Source: Hygrophila difformis (Eukaryota > Streptophyta > Magnoliopsida > Lamiales > Acanthaceae). Taken from it: DNA of 64,000 nucleotides. The notes under the pieces are model-generated. The model saw only the letters and a program-made list of their open reading frames with translations, was not told where the DNA came from and ran no database searches. The stretch spans positions 41,986,245 to 42,050,244 of the forward strand of contig JAOANR010000009.1 of NCBI GenBank assembly GCA_030278955.1. Direction: 5' to 3'. The translations under genes were made by a program, and so were the position numbers. This document shows positions 33,685-45,349 of this stretch, piece by piece (the first letter of the stretch is position 1; each line of letters begins with the position of its first letter).

Positions 33685-36600
33685 TGTAACGCCCCGAAAA
33701 TTCAAACCTGATTTTCGCAAGTGTTACCGCTGTATTAACTATCCTAAACTAGTGGCCAGCTAATTTAAAATAGCTAGTACAACACTGGGTAAACCTAAAG
33801 TGATAATCTGATTAATCCGGTTTAATGCAGAAGCCATAAATAAATTAAAAACACATAGGCACATAAAATGTCACCCAATAATAATCAATTAATGGTCCCA
33901 GCGACCCATCCAGGCTACAAGCCTCCCAACAACATACCAATATCTCAAACAGGGCTACCAGCCCAAAGCTATAAATCACATAAGGCCACCGGCCGACGGA
34001 AAGTAGATCCTAGGCACACAGGCCTCAACTAGCATAAAATCCAAGTCATAATACGCAATAGAGAATCACATAATCACATAAGATAAGCATAAAAGTCCTA
34101 TCTATGTGATCTCTCAATACCCCCAAACCCAGTCATGCTCCAGCGCCTCCAGCAAGATCTATAAAACAGACAAAAGCAAAGGGGGTCAGTACAACGTACT
34201 GAGCAAGGCTACGTGCCGGGGAGTAAGGGAAAACAGAACCACATCTCAAGTAGTAAATATAGGTGATAAATAAACATATTAATAACGGCAGAATATAAAT
34301 ATAGCAGTTAAACACCACACCGTCCCATACCGGTGCTTCAACCACGATCATACAATTGACATAAATAAATCATCACACCGTCCCATACCGGTGCTTCAAC
34401 CACAGACATACAATTTATGCACGTGATGCATGGCCTAACATACACCTATCTACCCTATATGCAAATGCAAATGAATATGCCTAGCCGGCAACCTAAACCC
34501 GGGCGGTATGAACCCACGGGTGAGGATATCATCAACTCCAACCCGTTACAGGGTAACATACACCATCCCCGCAGGGACCACAGGCATCACAGCCCAATCA
34601 CAGGCATAACAGCCAAATCACAGGCATCGCAGCCAAATCACAGGCATCACAGCCTAATAATCACCCCGTAGGGCCATCGGGACTCAACAACACCGGTAAA
34701 GGCTGCCCGATCAGACATTTCCAATATGTCCATCCATCCATAATGCAATACCATGCATTATAATAACCAGCCCAAAAGGGCCAACAGGAATAACAACCAA
34801 TAATCCACCCCGCAGGGTCATCGGGACTCAACAACACCGGTAAAGGCTGCCCGATCAGACATTTCCAATATGTCCATCCATCCATAATGCAATACCATGC
34901 ATTATAATAACCAGCCCAAAAGGGTCAACATGAATAACAACAATAATCCACCCCGCAGGGTCATCGGGACTCAACAACACCGGTAAAGGCTGGCCGATCA
35001 ATCATTTCCAATATGTTCGTCATCTCATAATGCAATATCATGCATTATAATAACCACCCCAAAAGGGTAACAGATATAACAGTCAATAATACACCCCGCA
35101 GGGCCATCGGGACTCAACAACACCTGTGAAGGTTGCCCGATCTATCATAAATATCATAACAACCCATCGGGTTAATAACCGTCAATTCCAATGCAATAAC
35201 ATGCATATGACAATACAGTGATATTCAAGCACCTAGACACTAAGTTCGCATGCTTCTCAACATATAGAGAATTCAATACATAGCCCCCTAGGCTAAGCAT
35301 TAATGATATAATAATTCAACAGTTTCCCTAAGCAATTCAACAACCCCCACGGGCCAATTGATTAACCCACGGTTTACCAATAACATTTGGGGAAGTCATA
35401 ACAATAATTGGTGCAAAGAAAACATCATTATATGATCAAAATCGCACAAAAAAGGGCCAAAAAAGGCATTTCTGCGCTCACTGCGCACCCGCGCGCGTAA
35501 AACGCGTGACATACGCAGCCCAGTACTGTAGCGACTACTGTAGCAATTACTGTAGCGATTACTGTAGCGAGTTACTGCGGTAACTACTGTAGCGAGTTAC
35601 TGCGGTAACTACTGTACAAGTTACTGTGGTGGTTACTGTTCAAATTACCGTGGTAATTACTGTTCAAATTACCGTGGTAATTACTGTGGCGAATTACTGC
35701 GGTAACTACGCGAGTTACCGCGGTAACTACTGTACAGTTACTGTAGTGGTTACTGTTCAAATTACCGTGGTAATTACTGTTCAAATTACCGTGGTAATTA
35801 CTGTGGCGAATTACTGCGGTAACTACGCGAGTTACCGCGGTAACTACTGTACAGTTACTGTAGCAGTACTGTAGCAGTACTGTAGCAGTTACTGTAGCAG
35901 TTACTGTTCATCGTCTTCTCCGATTTTCCAATCGGTTTTCCGGCGATTTCGCCGGAATCTGACCCCCAAATACCCCCTAAACACGTAATTTAAGCAATAT
36001 AATCCCTTGCCTTGGATGTAGACGAGTCTCCAAGCTCCTCTCCTCAACCTCCAAGCTTCCAATCTACAATTCCAAGCCTATATTGCAAGAATCAAGCTCC
36101 AAACATCAAAAATTCATCCAAGAACATGAGTTCTACAACATGAAATCCATTGGAAGCTCAAAAACTGAAATTACCACCACAAAACAAGCTCAAGAACTGA
36201 CCTCAAGCTCCTTCTTCACTACTTTGAGCTCCAAACAAAGATTCAACACCAATACCAAGCAAATCTACAAAAATTCCAACCCAAACCCTTCAATTCCGCC
36301 ACCATCATAACACCCTCCAAAATCCACTTCAAACTTCACTAAAACATGAAATAGATAGTGGAAATTACTTACCTCATGTTATACTATGAATTCCCCACTT
36401 GATTTGGCCCTAAAATCTCCAATTTCTCAAGAGCTTGAAGATCCCCAATTTGGCTCTTGCATAGTGACGGGAATGGGGTGGGTTTTTTGGAGTGAAATGG
36501 GTTCCCAACCCAAAAATCTGATTTTTAACACTCCAAGGGAACCCGGGTCGGGTCATGGGTCTCGGGTCGGGTCGGAATGTGGGTTAAAAGGGTTACACCA

Positions 36601-36781
36601 CTTGTCTTGACCACATTGCACCCATTTGAGCACTTGACTCTTATTATCTTGTGAGTTGAACTCACATATTCCCCCACTTAAATCTTCATTCACCTACAAA
36701 ATAATCCACATACCAAGTCTTTTGTTAATTAACCATAACTAAATTAAATTAATTATGATTTAATTAAATCGGGTCATTACA
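33685..36781 (-). mobile_element. 5' LTR of the Tekay/Del element
   Basis: 3097 bp, nearly identical to 27336-30421. It contains the tandem repeat at about 34661-35149 and the minisatellite at 35520-35908. Confidence 0.9.
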
Positions 36782-36831
36782 GCATACGTGCTGGGTGGGT
36801 CCGTAACAAAAATAATGAGAAGGAGGAAGTA

Positions 36832-38170
36832 TTAATTTTAAATAAAATAAAAATTGCAGTTTTTATTAAGAATTACTAATTTATGGGCATAATTAATTTT
36901 TGACTAATTCTAATATAAAAAATACAGCGTACATGAAATGTAAAAAACCAAAATATTAAAGGAATTTTAATTAATAAAAATATCGGTAAAGTAAGAATAA
37001 TAAATAAATGAAATATATTTATGAGACAATCAATATATAAATTACAGTACAATTCATTTAAAATAATTATAATCCGAACGAATCATTAACAAATAACATT
37101 CAATAAACAAAAATTAATACGTTGATCTAACATTTATCAAGGAAAGAAATGAAATTTATATATAGGTAAATTAAACGCATCATTGTACCAATACAATGTA
37201 TTAATTCATTGAACTCTGTGAATAGAAACTATATCATTACCCATCTTGAGTTCTTGACTAAGGAAAATATTAAACTTAACTATTAATAACAATAAATATA
37301 CAAACTTTGTCACGTTGACCCAACATTTTCAAGGAAAAAAATATACTCCCTCCGTCCCACTACACTTGTCCTGTTTGACTTTTTTATACTGTTCATTGTT
37401 CAGCTTTGACTCAATTTAATTGCAAGTATATATTTAGCAAAAAATAGTCGAGATGGGTCTTGTTAGAATCGTATGATCACGTAGTTTTATAATATATATT
37501 TTGTATAATTTTTCATTGTGTATATTTTGAGATATTAACAGATAAAAAAGTACATTGGATTGTGTGCAAAAGTGAAACAGGACAAGTTAAATGGGACGGA
37601 GGGAGTAATAATTTATAGATAGAAATAAACTTTCTTCATTCAAAGGTACATTGCAAATTCGTTGTAATTATAATAGAAATATGTATGGATGTATATATAG
37701 AATTGGAAATATATAATAATTTTAATTTAAAAATATCGTTTTTTTAATATTAAGAATTACTTATTTATGAGCATAATTAATTTTTGAATAATTACAATGT
37801 AAAAAATACAACGTGATGTATAAAATCAAAATATTAAAGGAAATTTAATTAATATTTATGGTAAAGTAAGAATAATAAATAAATAAAATATATTTATAAG
37901 ACAATAAACAAATTAGAAAGAACAAAGTACAGTTTATTTAAAATATTATAATCCAAATGAATCATTAACGAACAATATTAATGAACAAAAATTAATAAGC
38001 TGTACAAATTATATAAGAAATAGAATTTAAATAATTAAATTAAAAGCATCACTGTACAAATACAAATATACAATGTATTAATTCATTGAAATTTGCGAAT
38101 AGAAACTACACCATTATACGTGTTGACTAAGGAAAATAATAAACTTAAACATTAATAACTAAAAAAGATG
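36832..38170. repeat. Old tandem duplication flanking the Stowaway elements
   Basis: 36832-37290 resembles 37740-38165 (both with AAGAATTACT-ATTTATG-GCATAATTAATTTTTG and AATCATTAAC), and 37290-37740 resembles 26690-27117 (both with the TTGACCCAACATTTT lead-in, a Stowaway, and AATATGTATGGATGTATATAT). The unit is about 600 bp without the MITEs. A partial third copy lies at about 26500-26690. Confidence 0.65.
37346..37605. mobile_element. Stowaway MITE 3
   Basis: 260 bp with 20+ bp terminal inverted repeats (CTCCCTCCGTCCCACTACAC at the left; the complement of GGGACGGAGGGAG at the right) and TA on both sides. It is the best-preserved Stowaway here and occupies the same place in its duplicate as MITE 1. 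Confidence 0.95.
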
Positions 38171-38580
38171 ATAAATCAAAATGTATTTTTTATTTTTAAT
38201 AAATTAATGGCGGTAGCAATGATTACAAAACATAGCACAATTTTTGGTCATTATCTTTCGAAGGCTAGTCCTTGATCCTATAGCATTAAGGGGAGAGTTT
38301 TCATTTCATAACAAAGATGATATGGTTAGCTCTTTAATCGTGACTGAGATTTATCACGAACGAAGAAAGATGCAACAATCTAAATCCTCAAATTCTAAAT
38401 CACTTGCCCCCATCAATTCAGAAAATGGACATGCGGCTAAAACTTATTTGACGAATTTCACGAAAAGAAGGCTTATATTACAACAAATAATATATACAGA
38501 TCAAAAGTTCAATATCATAATTCACAACTGTACTCGATAAGAAATCTCGCACACCATCATCACATTTCAAAATCAATTCT

Positions 38581-38908
38581 GAATAACATATATGAGGAAA
38601 TAAGAGGAAACATAAACTATCTCCATCTCACGATTTGCCATGTCAATAAATTCCAAAAACAGGCTAAATGTCTCAAAGTCTTCTTTATTCCAGAGCGCCA
38701 TCTTCTTGCCAATCTCTTTTCGGGAAGAAAATTGCTGCACATGTGTTGGGGCCAACAACATGCATTCAAACCACTCAACTATCCAACATTCTTTAAAGGC
38801 ATCACTGCATTCGGAAGGTTAAAAAAATTGAATTAACATCACTATACATAAAAAATATATAAAACTACACAAAAATGTTAAAAACAATATGATGCAGGCT
38901 TGATTACC
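38581..38908 (-). other. Possible host exon(s), unrecognised
   Basis: On the minus strand an open stretch starts after an AG acceptor at 38806-38805 and reads ECWIVEWFECMLLAPTHVQQ, then a KMALWNKEDFETFSLFLEF stretch, to about 38600. A GT donor at 38907 ends a possible upstream exon. Composition looks protein-coding, but I do not recognise the family and the exon ends are uncertain. It could be a pseudogene fragment. Confidence 0.3.
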
Positions 38909-39703
38909 TGTCCACAAAGAGAGAAACTGAATAGGAAGACGAACAATTGTTGATGGGACCGAAAGAGAAAGATAATACAGGAACAACAGGTTAAAATAAT
39001 TAATACATGCAGAGTATGAAAAAAAAAAAAAAAAAAACATAAAAAAGATGGAGTCGTGGTGCAGATCCAGCTTGTGAGGGAATGATATGTAGTTTCAGTC
39101 TCCATATCGCAAGCTTGATGAGGCTGTTTTGCTTATTGTAATTCTCGGTTGGGGGGCTTCTTTCATTTGTCTGGTTCTGTATGTAGGTGGTATAAGGATG
39201 CTTTTGTAAGTGGTACCTGTTTTGCTTTTCATGGAAAAAAAAAAACGAAGTGTTATAAATACAAAAGACAAACGAAAAGAGAGGGAGAAAAAGTAGGAAA
39301 AGACAACATAAGTACCCATGCAAAGTAGCAAAACAACATAAACAATGGAATATCATAAATAGAGAATATCAATCAAATGATATACTACAAGAAAATTCTG
39401 TCTTACCGACCCCAAAATGGGGTCGATAACTAGGTTTTACGGGTCGTCTAGGGGTTTACCGACCCCATTACCGACCCCAATCGCGGGTCGGTAATTTGAT
39501 GGTAGGTAATCTGGCGCCGACCAAAGATTCTGGGGGTCGGGAGATTACCGACCCCATGTGTGTCGGTGATTTTACCGACCCCATTACCAACCAACATTGA
39601 GGTCGGTAAGCGAGGTCTAGGGACCTCGAGGACCCGAAATTACCGAACTCATTACCGACCCCAAATGGGGTCGGTACATCTCTTATATGAAATAAAATGT
39701 GCT

Positions 39704-39768
39704 CGGGAGAGCTCGAACCCACAACCTCGCATCACCTAGCCACAATTCTAACCAGTTGGGCTAGCCCT
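39704..39768 (-). other. tRNA-like (SINE-head-like) segment 1
   Basis: The minus strand has TAGCCCAACTGG (A-box-like) and GGTTCGAGCTC (B-box-like), about 35 bp apart. No complete cloverleaf was drawn; probably tRNA-derived repeat sequence carried inside the CACTA-like element. Confidence 0.4.
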
Positions 39769-39829
39769 TTACACCACCAATGGGAACCCGCCACGTGTCA
39801 TATATATTAATTCCTCCCCAAATGCTGAA

Positions 39830-39889
39830 GAGGGGATTCGAACCCAGGTGAAGTGCATTTCTCACACGCGCGTGCGCCATCCGGGTACA
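39830..39889 (-). other. tRNA-like segment 2
   Basis: The minus strand reads TACCCGGATGGCGCA and, 35 bp on, GGTTCGAATCCCC, a perfect B box. Similar reasoning as for the first segment. Confidence 0.4.
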
Positions 39890-40360
39890 CAACTTTTCAT
39901 GTTATCATATGCAATTTGTTATATATATATAATATTTTTATATATAATATGTAATTAATAAATTTAAAAATAATAATATAAACTAAAATTTAATTAATTA
40001 AATAATAAAAAATTTATTAATTAAATAAAATATAAAATAAAATTAATTAAATCAAAAAAATTAAAATCAATGAATTAAATAAACTAATAAAATTATTCAG
40101 AAATTAAAATAAATTTAAATAATAATATAAATTTATTTTTAATAAAAATGCTATGAAGTCAAAATTAAAAATAAAATTAATTAAATAAAATATTAAATTC
40201 AATTTAATTAATAAATAAATAATTAAATTATAAAATAATTAAATAATTAATTGGCTCAAATAAATAAATATTAAATTATATAAATAATTAAAAAATATTA
40301 ATAAAAAATAAAATAAATAAAAAAATGGGAAAAATAAAAAAAAATTAAAAAAAAACTACA
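39890..40360. other. AT-only core of the CACTA-like element
   Basis: Almost pure A/T (AATTAAATAAAT-type) sequence with no open frame. Confidence 0.6.
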
Positions 40361-40861
40361 GACCCCAATTGGGGTCGGTAATGGGGTCGGTAATTGTTAC
40401 CGACCCCAATTGGGGTCCGTAATGGGGTCGGTAATGCCGACCACATTAATTCTGGTCGATGTTTTGGTTTTCGAATGTCCCTGGGCCCAATAACGGCTAA
40501 ATTTTACCGACCCACTTTGGGGTCGGTAATGGGGTCGGTAAATCCAACCCGTACTATGGTGGTCGGTAATTGGGGTCGGTAATTTGAATGATGAAAAAAA
40601 TCAACACAATAGGGCATATATATACTACTCAACAAAGGAGAAAATGAGAGGAGATGAAATGAGGGATATTTAATATGCATGGAAAATATGAAGAAGTGCA
40701 TAGAAAATGAAAAAATGATATTAAATGAATTATTTCCAGATTTTTTTATTTTCTAATGGCATTTTTGCAATTATTTTGGTGTGTGAAAGAGAGAATTTCA
40801 ATTGTTGAATTGTGAGAGAAATGTGGGTTGGAGGGAAAGTGTATATGGGTTAGCTATGTTT

Positions 40862-42510
40862 TTATATACTCCATGATAGTCACTCCAACCACTCAACCAT
40901 CCAACCATCTCATTATTTAATTAATTTCTCTCTCCTCCAACTCATCAATATCCATCCCAACCCAACCACCCAAATTTTACACACTTTATCAATAACCACC
41001 CAACCATCCAACCACAATATTATATATAATTATTTTAATTTATACAATTTTAGATTATGTTGAAATATAAAAAAATAATGTATCAAAAATATAAATATTT
41101 TATCTTACTTATAAAGAATAAAAAATCTAAAATTTTAATATATTTTTTATTTATTTTTATTTTCAAGAAATTTTTAAATGGGTTAAATATATAAAAATTG
41201 ATATATTATGTATTTAACAAAAATATAGCAAGAGTGGTCTCTATTTGTAGAGAATAAAATATTATAAAATTTGGTGTATTTTTTATTTATTTTTATTTTA
41301 AAATATAAAAAAATATAATGATTTTAATGAGATTTGTTTAAAACTTTAGTTGACAAATGGGAATGAAACAAATGTCCAATCCCATTGGCCAAGAAGGATG
41401 AGACCAAGTGGTCTCATATCTCATTTGGTCGACCACCCATTGAGACCACATCCCATTTTTGCTTTTTTTTTTTTTCCAATAATAATGTGGCGGTTGGGTC
41501 TTGGTGGAGAAGGCCATGGTTGGAGGTAGTGTAAGAGTATTATCCATGACCATTCCCACCCCAACCCAACCCAACCCAACCGCCACCCCATCATTAATTT
41601 AAAAAAAAAATGAAAAAATTGTGGTGAGGTTGTATGAACAAGGTGGACCCGGACCCTTCAAAATTGAGACTAAGTGGTCTCTTTGTTTGGATTAATGGGA
41701 TGGTGACACTTGTCATCATCCCATTGGTTAAGTAATTATTTTAAATTTATCTAACAAAATGATTATATCTTTTATATAAATAAATAAATATAATTTTAAA
41801 ATATACCAAAATTTCATAATTTTTCATTCTCTACAAATAGAGGCCCCTCTTGCTATATTTTTATTAAATAAACAATATATCAATTTTGATATATTTAACC
41901 TATTTTTAATTTTTTATAAAATAAAAATAAATAAAAAATATATTAATATTTTAGATTTTTATTCTTTATAAATAAGATAAATATTTTATGTTTTTGATAC
42001 ACTAATTTTTTATATTTCAATATAATTTAAAATTATATCAATTGAAATAATTATATAGTATAATATTGTGGTTGGATGGTTGAGTGGTTATTGCTAAAGT
42101 ATGTAAAATTGGGGTGGTTGGGTTGGGATGGATATTGATGAGTTTGAGGAGAGAGAAATTAATTAAATAATGAGATGGTTGGATGGTTGGGTGGTTATGG
42201 ATATAGATAGTCTTTTAAAAGACTATCTATATCCATAACCACCCAACCATCCAACCATCTCAATATATCAAAATTGAAAATATAATCATTTTATTAGATA
42301 AATTTTAAAAAAATTACTTAACTAATGGAATGGTGACAAGTGTCACCATCCCATTAGCCCAAACTAAAGAGACCACTTGGTCTCAATTTTGAAATGGCCG
42401 TACCATGTCAAGTAACCAAACCACAATTTTTTCTTTTCTTTTTTTAAATTAATAATGAGGTGGCGGTTGGGTTGGGTTGAAAGATCATTGATATAGATAA
42501 TCTAAGAGGG
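40862..42510. repeat. Large inverted-repeat MITE complex
   Basis: The arm at about 40870-41330 (CCAACCATCCAACCA, TATAACATTTTA-like AT text, AGAGTGGTCTCTATTTGTAG) reappears inverted at about 41760-42190. A third, shortened copy runs from 42217 to about 42505. The centre holds AGACCAAGTGGTCTCA and its relatives. It looks like two nested or abutting foldback MITEs. No transposase. Confidence 0.65.
42171..42262. repeat. Perfect 92-bp palindrome with no spacer
   Basis: Centre TCTTTTAAAAGA between 42216 and 42217. The two 46-nt arms are exactly complementary and contain GGATGGTTGGGTGGTTATGG on the left. It lies where two MITE copies meet head to head. Confidence 0.9.
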
Positions 42511-42911
42511 TATTTCTGTATACCCAATGGCCAGAAGGTAATGTAATACTTGAGGCACAACCACATATTAACATGAAGGATATGTTGCGTCACATAAAAC
42601 ATAGAAAAAAGAGCTACTCTAGCAGGTCGATCAGAGGTTGAACAACAGACGCGTAAATAAAAAAGCACCATTTACCAAAAGTGCTACACACTTCCTATAG
42701 CTAAAAGTATCGTGAAAAGAATAGAGATGTGATACAAAGGTTAAACATCAGCTTAGGCTGACAAATTAACTATTTCACTACTACATTTTTTTACCCAAAA
42801 ATGAGCAAATTGGATAAGGTTTCATCACCAAAACATGAGCTTAATACCCAAAAATATGCAAATCCTAGAGCAAAACCAGAAGAAATCCATGAACCGATAC
42901 TATAGCTAGCG

Positions 42912-43118
42912 AGGGATGGCAATGGATCCGGGTCAAAACTGAGAATCGAGAAAGACCCGAGCTTGGGTCGGGTCTTGGGTCTTACAAAAATGGACCCAGA
43001 ACCGACCTTTTGCCATCCCTAAGGATGGCAATGCGTCCGGGTCAGACCCGAAACCGAACCGAACCCGAGCCCTGGGTCTTGGCGGAACCCGCCCAGACCC
43101 GACCCATTGCCATCCCTA
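42912..43118. mobile_element. Two abutting GGGATGGCAAT-type MITEs
   Basis: Starts GGGATGGCAATGGATCCGGG and ends GACCCATTGCCATCCC. In the middle, GCCATCCCTAAGGATGGCAA (about 43011-43030) marks an end-to-start junction. hAT-like by the ends; a clear 8-bp duplication is not seen. Confidence 0.55.
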
Positions 43119-43350
43119 GATGAGGGTGAAATACTAACACTCTATCACTAGACAAGTTCACCAATGCGGTAAGAATGTTGGCCTACAATACTATTACAAA
43201 AATTAAAATGAAACCATATGTTAAGTTAATCTAATGATGAAGAAAATAAACTAATAACAACACAGAGTAAGCTTCAGAAAAGATACCTATATATTCTGAT
43301 TGATTTAATATAATAATAAAATATCTCCCATGCATGCACACATTTTTCAT

Positions 43351-44358
43351 TTAAGAGAACTTCAACTGAAAATACATCTCATCAACCAAGTTTTCACCAA
43401 ATGCATATTGAAGGAACCTTCGTGCTTTCTCAAAGCATATCCTTGTAACTCGTTTAGAACTATTTCTTTTGTAATTCGAGCAAGCTTTACTTGATAACCC
43501 TAATACGCAAGTAACAATTAAATAGGAAAAAGAAACATCAAGGTCTCGCCATCTTGCATTTAGAAGGGAACAATCGCCAATATAAAATGTTAACTAACTT
43601 TTCATCAATTGATTGCATAATATAAATACTTGTTGGCACTCCCTAATGAAGGACCCAAATGTTATTTCCAGCTCCAGATAGGGTCTCAATACTTGTTGGC
43701 ACTCCCATTGAAGCTTGTCTTAAATACTAGTGCATCCAATCGAAGTAAGGTCCTTTTCAATCAGTTTTGCAACTTGAGAAAGTTCGCAAAGTTAGCGAAG
43801 CCAAATCTATTATGGTCATAATGAGTCTAAAATATATCAAGATATCATAGGCCTACGATGAGCACAGGGCACACATCTTGTGCAAAGATTGTTCAAAGGA
43901 ATCTCACATTTAATCCGAACAATTTATGAACACAAGTGTACATACACAAAACATAGAATGTTCAAAGGTTATAGATTATATCACTATTAAACTAAGAAAC
44001 AATCCTTAAATCACTCCATGAGGCAATCGATTTCAAATGAGATGGGGAGCAATGATGAGTGGAATTAAACCCAATCACCACACTACAGTTAAAACTGCAT
44101 AATGATATGACTGCTCAAGTAAAGATGCAAATAGATATGGGGAAATCAACCCAAAAACCTAAACAACGATTCAATCGAATAAAAATTGGGGGAAAAATAA
44201 CCAATAAGCTGGGTATTTCTCTGAACACGCAGAGGAAAAATTCCAGTCAGGCACACAGAAAAAGACGACCATAACTTACCTCCAAGTCCGACGGATTGCT
44301 GAGGGGTTCGTTGACAAAGTGGATTTCTGTAGTAAGTTGGATGTCGCAACATCAACAT
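43351..44358 (-). CDS. Possible small two-exon host gene, unrecognised
   Basis: Exon 1 is 44358-44280: ATG, 26 codons plus 1 nt (RHPTYYRNPLCQRTPQQSVG), ending at a strong GTAAGT donor (44279-44274). The last exon is 43499-43351, after a T-rich tract and TATTAG acceptor, and its first two bases complete the codon. It reads CFEKARRFLQYAFGENLVDE and stops at TAA 43353-43351. Joined, they give about 75 residues. Intron phases agree, but more exons could lie in between, and the true 5' end may lie beyond the copia element that begins 6 bp upstream. No family recognised; no membrane segment. Confidence 0.4.
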
Positions 44359-44363
44359 AATTG

Positions 44364-44633
44364 TGTTGGAATCTTGAATTGGGGAGAAGAGAGTTTAGAT
44401 GTTATTGTTCTAAATCTCGTTCTGCATTTTTCACTAACATTATACGGCTATTTATAGCCGGAAGGATTACAAATGTAAAGATATAAAATACAATATTTTT
44501 GACAACTACGGATATGCAATCCGCAAGTTTTGACAATGGCAATCAAACAAGGCGGCTACTTTGACGACGGCGTGCGCATCTCTTTTTGATGACGGCGGGA
44601 GCATGCGTTGTCGGGTGAGTTTATTATTCAACA
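44364..44633 (-). mobile_element. Copia 3' LTR, 270 bp
   Basis: In the element's sense it reads TGTTGAATAATAAAC ... TTCCAACA, with TGTTG/CAACA ends. The adjoining plus-strand bases AATTG (44359-44363) are the likely target duplication; the partner copy is outside the window. Confidence 0.8.
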
Positions 44634-44648
44634 TTTCCCCCCCTTAAA
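44634..44648 (-). other. Copia polypurine tract
   Basis: The minus strand reads TTTAAGGGGGGGAAA directly before the LTR TGTTGAA. Confidence 0.85.
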
Positions 44649-45304
44649 CTCATCCTCTTGAAATCTTGGATTCCCAGCTTCTTTCGCAAATACTGGAACG
44701 TTTCAACTTTCAATGCTTTTGTAAAAATGTCTGCAACTTGTTCACTTGAGCTGACGTACTTCAGCTCCACTTCTTTTGATTTTACATGTTCCCGTATGAA
44801 GTGAAAACGGGTATCAATGTGTTTCGAGCGTTCATGATGGACTGGGTTTTTTGCAAGGGCAATGGCAGACTTATTATCGACATGAATCTTGATTGCATAT
44901 TCTTGTTGTATCTTCAAATCTCCAAGCAATTTGTTCAACCAAATTGCATGACAGACGCATGCAGCGGCAGCAATGTATTCTGCTTCACAAGTCGATAACG
45001 CGACAATGGGTTGCTTCTTTGATGACCAAGTGAATGCATTTCTACCGAGGTAGAACACGAACCCTGATGTGCTTTTTCGATCCTTTTTGCTTCCAGCCCA
45101 ATCACTATCACTGAATCCAACCAATTCAGTGCTTTGATTTGTAGAGTATAGCATGCCATAATTTATTGTCCCTTGGATGTACTTCAAAATTCTTTTCGCA
45201 GCTTTTAAGTGTGAAGTTTTTGGTGTTTCCATGTACCTGCTAACAAGACCAACTCCAAACAAGATATCAGGTCGTGTGCATGTTAAGTACCTCAAGCATC
45301 CCAC
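44634..45304 (-). pseudogene. pol: Copia RNase H and polyprotein end
   Basis: The frame 45304-44624 reads GCLRYLTCTRPDILFGVGLV, then SDSDWAGSKKDRKSTSGFVF, ALSTCEAEYIAAA, VDNKSAIALAKNPVHHERSK, HIDTRFHFIREH and LRGGNVE. These are the complete catalytic segments of plant copia RNase H. The last codons run into the LTR, as is usual. It is separated from the RT by indels near 45330 and 45430. Confidence 0.9.
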
Positions 45305-45349
45305 AAGACTTTTGTAGTAGGTTGGATTTACTGGTTTCCTTCTCCTTCT

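Larger units (their letters stand above)
27336..36781 (-). mobile_element. Tekay/Del-type Ty3/gypsy chromovirus, internally deleted
   Basis: The ends are TGTAACGCC and GTCATTACA, with GCATA directly repeated at 27331-27335 and 36782-36786. The LTRs are 3086 and 3097 bp and nearly identical. The primer site for tRNA-Met (TGGTATCAGAGCC) is at 33681-33669 on the minus strand and the polypurine tract is at 30436-30422. The internal part is only 3.26 kb: no gag, most of the RT palm/RNase H and most of the integrase are missing, and the surviving frames are shifted. It is a young copy that can move only with helper proteins. Confidence 0.9.
27118..36829. mobile_element. Stowaway MITE 2, split by the Tekay/Del insertion
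   Basis: The left part is 27118-27335 and the right part 36787-36829. The ends CTACCTCCGTCTCAGTATAT and the complement of ATAATGAGAAGGAGGAAG match, and both outer flanks are TA. The right part also carries TCCGTAACAAA, the complement of the left TTTGTTACGGA. The retroelement landed inside it with duplication of GCATA. Confidence 0.9.
39383..40592. mobile_element. CACTA-like element, one recognisable end
   Basis: The left end (t)ACTACAAGAAAATTCTG matches the CACTACAAGAAAA terminus of En/Spm elements. It is followed by about ten TTACCGACCCCA motifs in both orientations (39405-39675) and again at 40360-40592 (TGGGGTCGGTAA). Such subterminal repeats bind the transposase in CACTA elements. The matching right terminus was not found, and the AT-rich core has no transposase, so this is a truncated non-autonomous copy. 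Confidence 0.65.

Noticed and set aside
38244..38540. 98-residue plus-strand frame
   Set aside because: No recognisable motif, no splice or promoter signal, and composition close to the AT-rich background.
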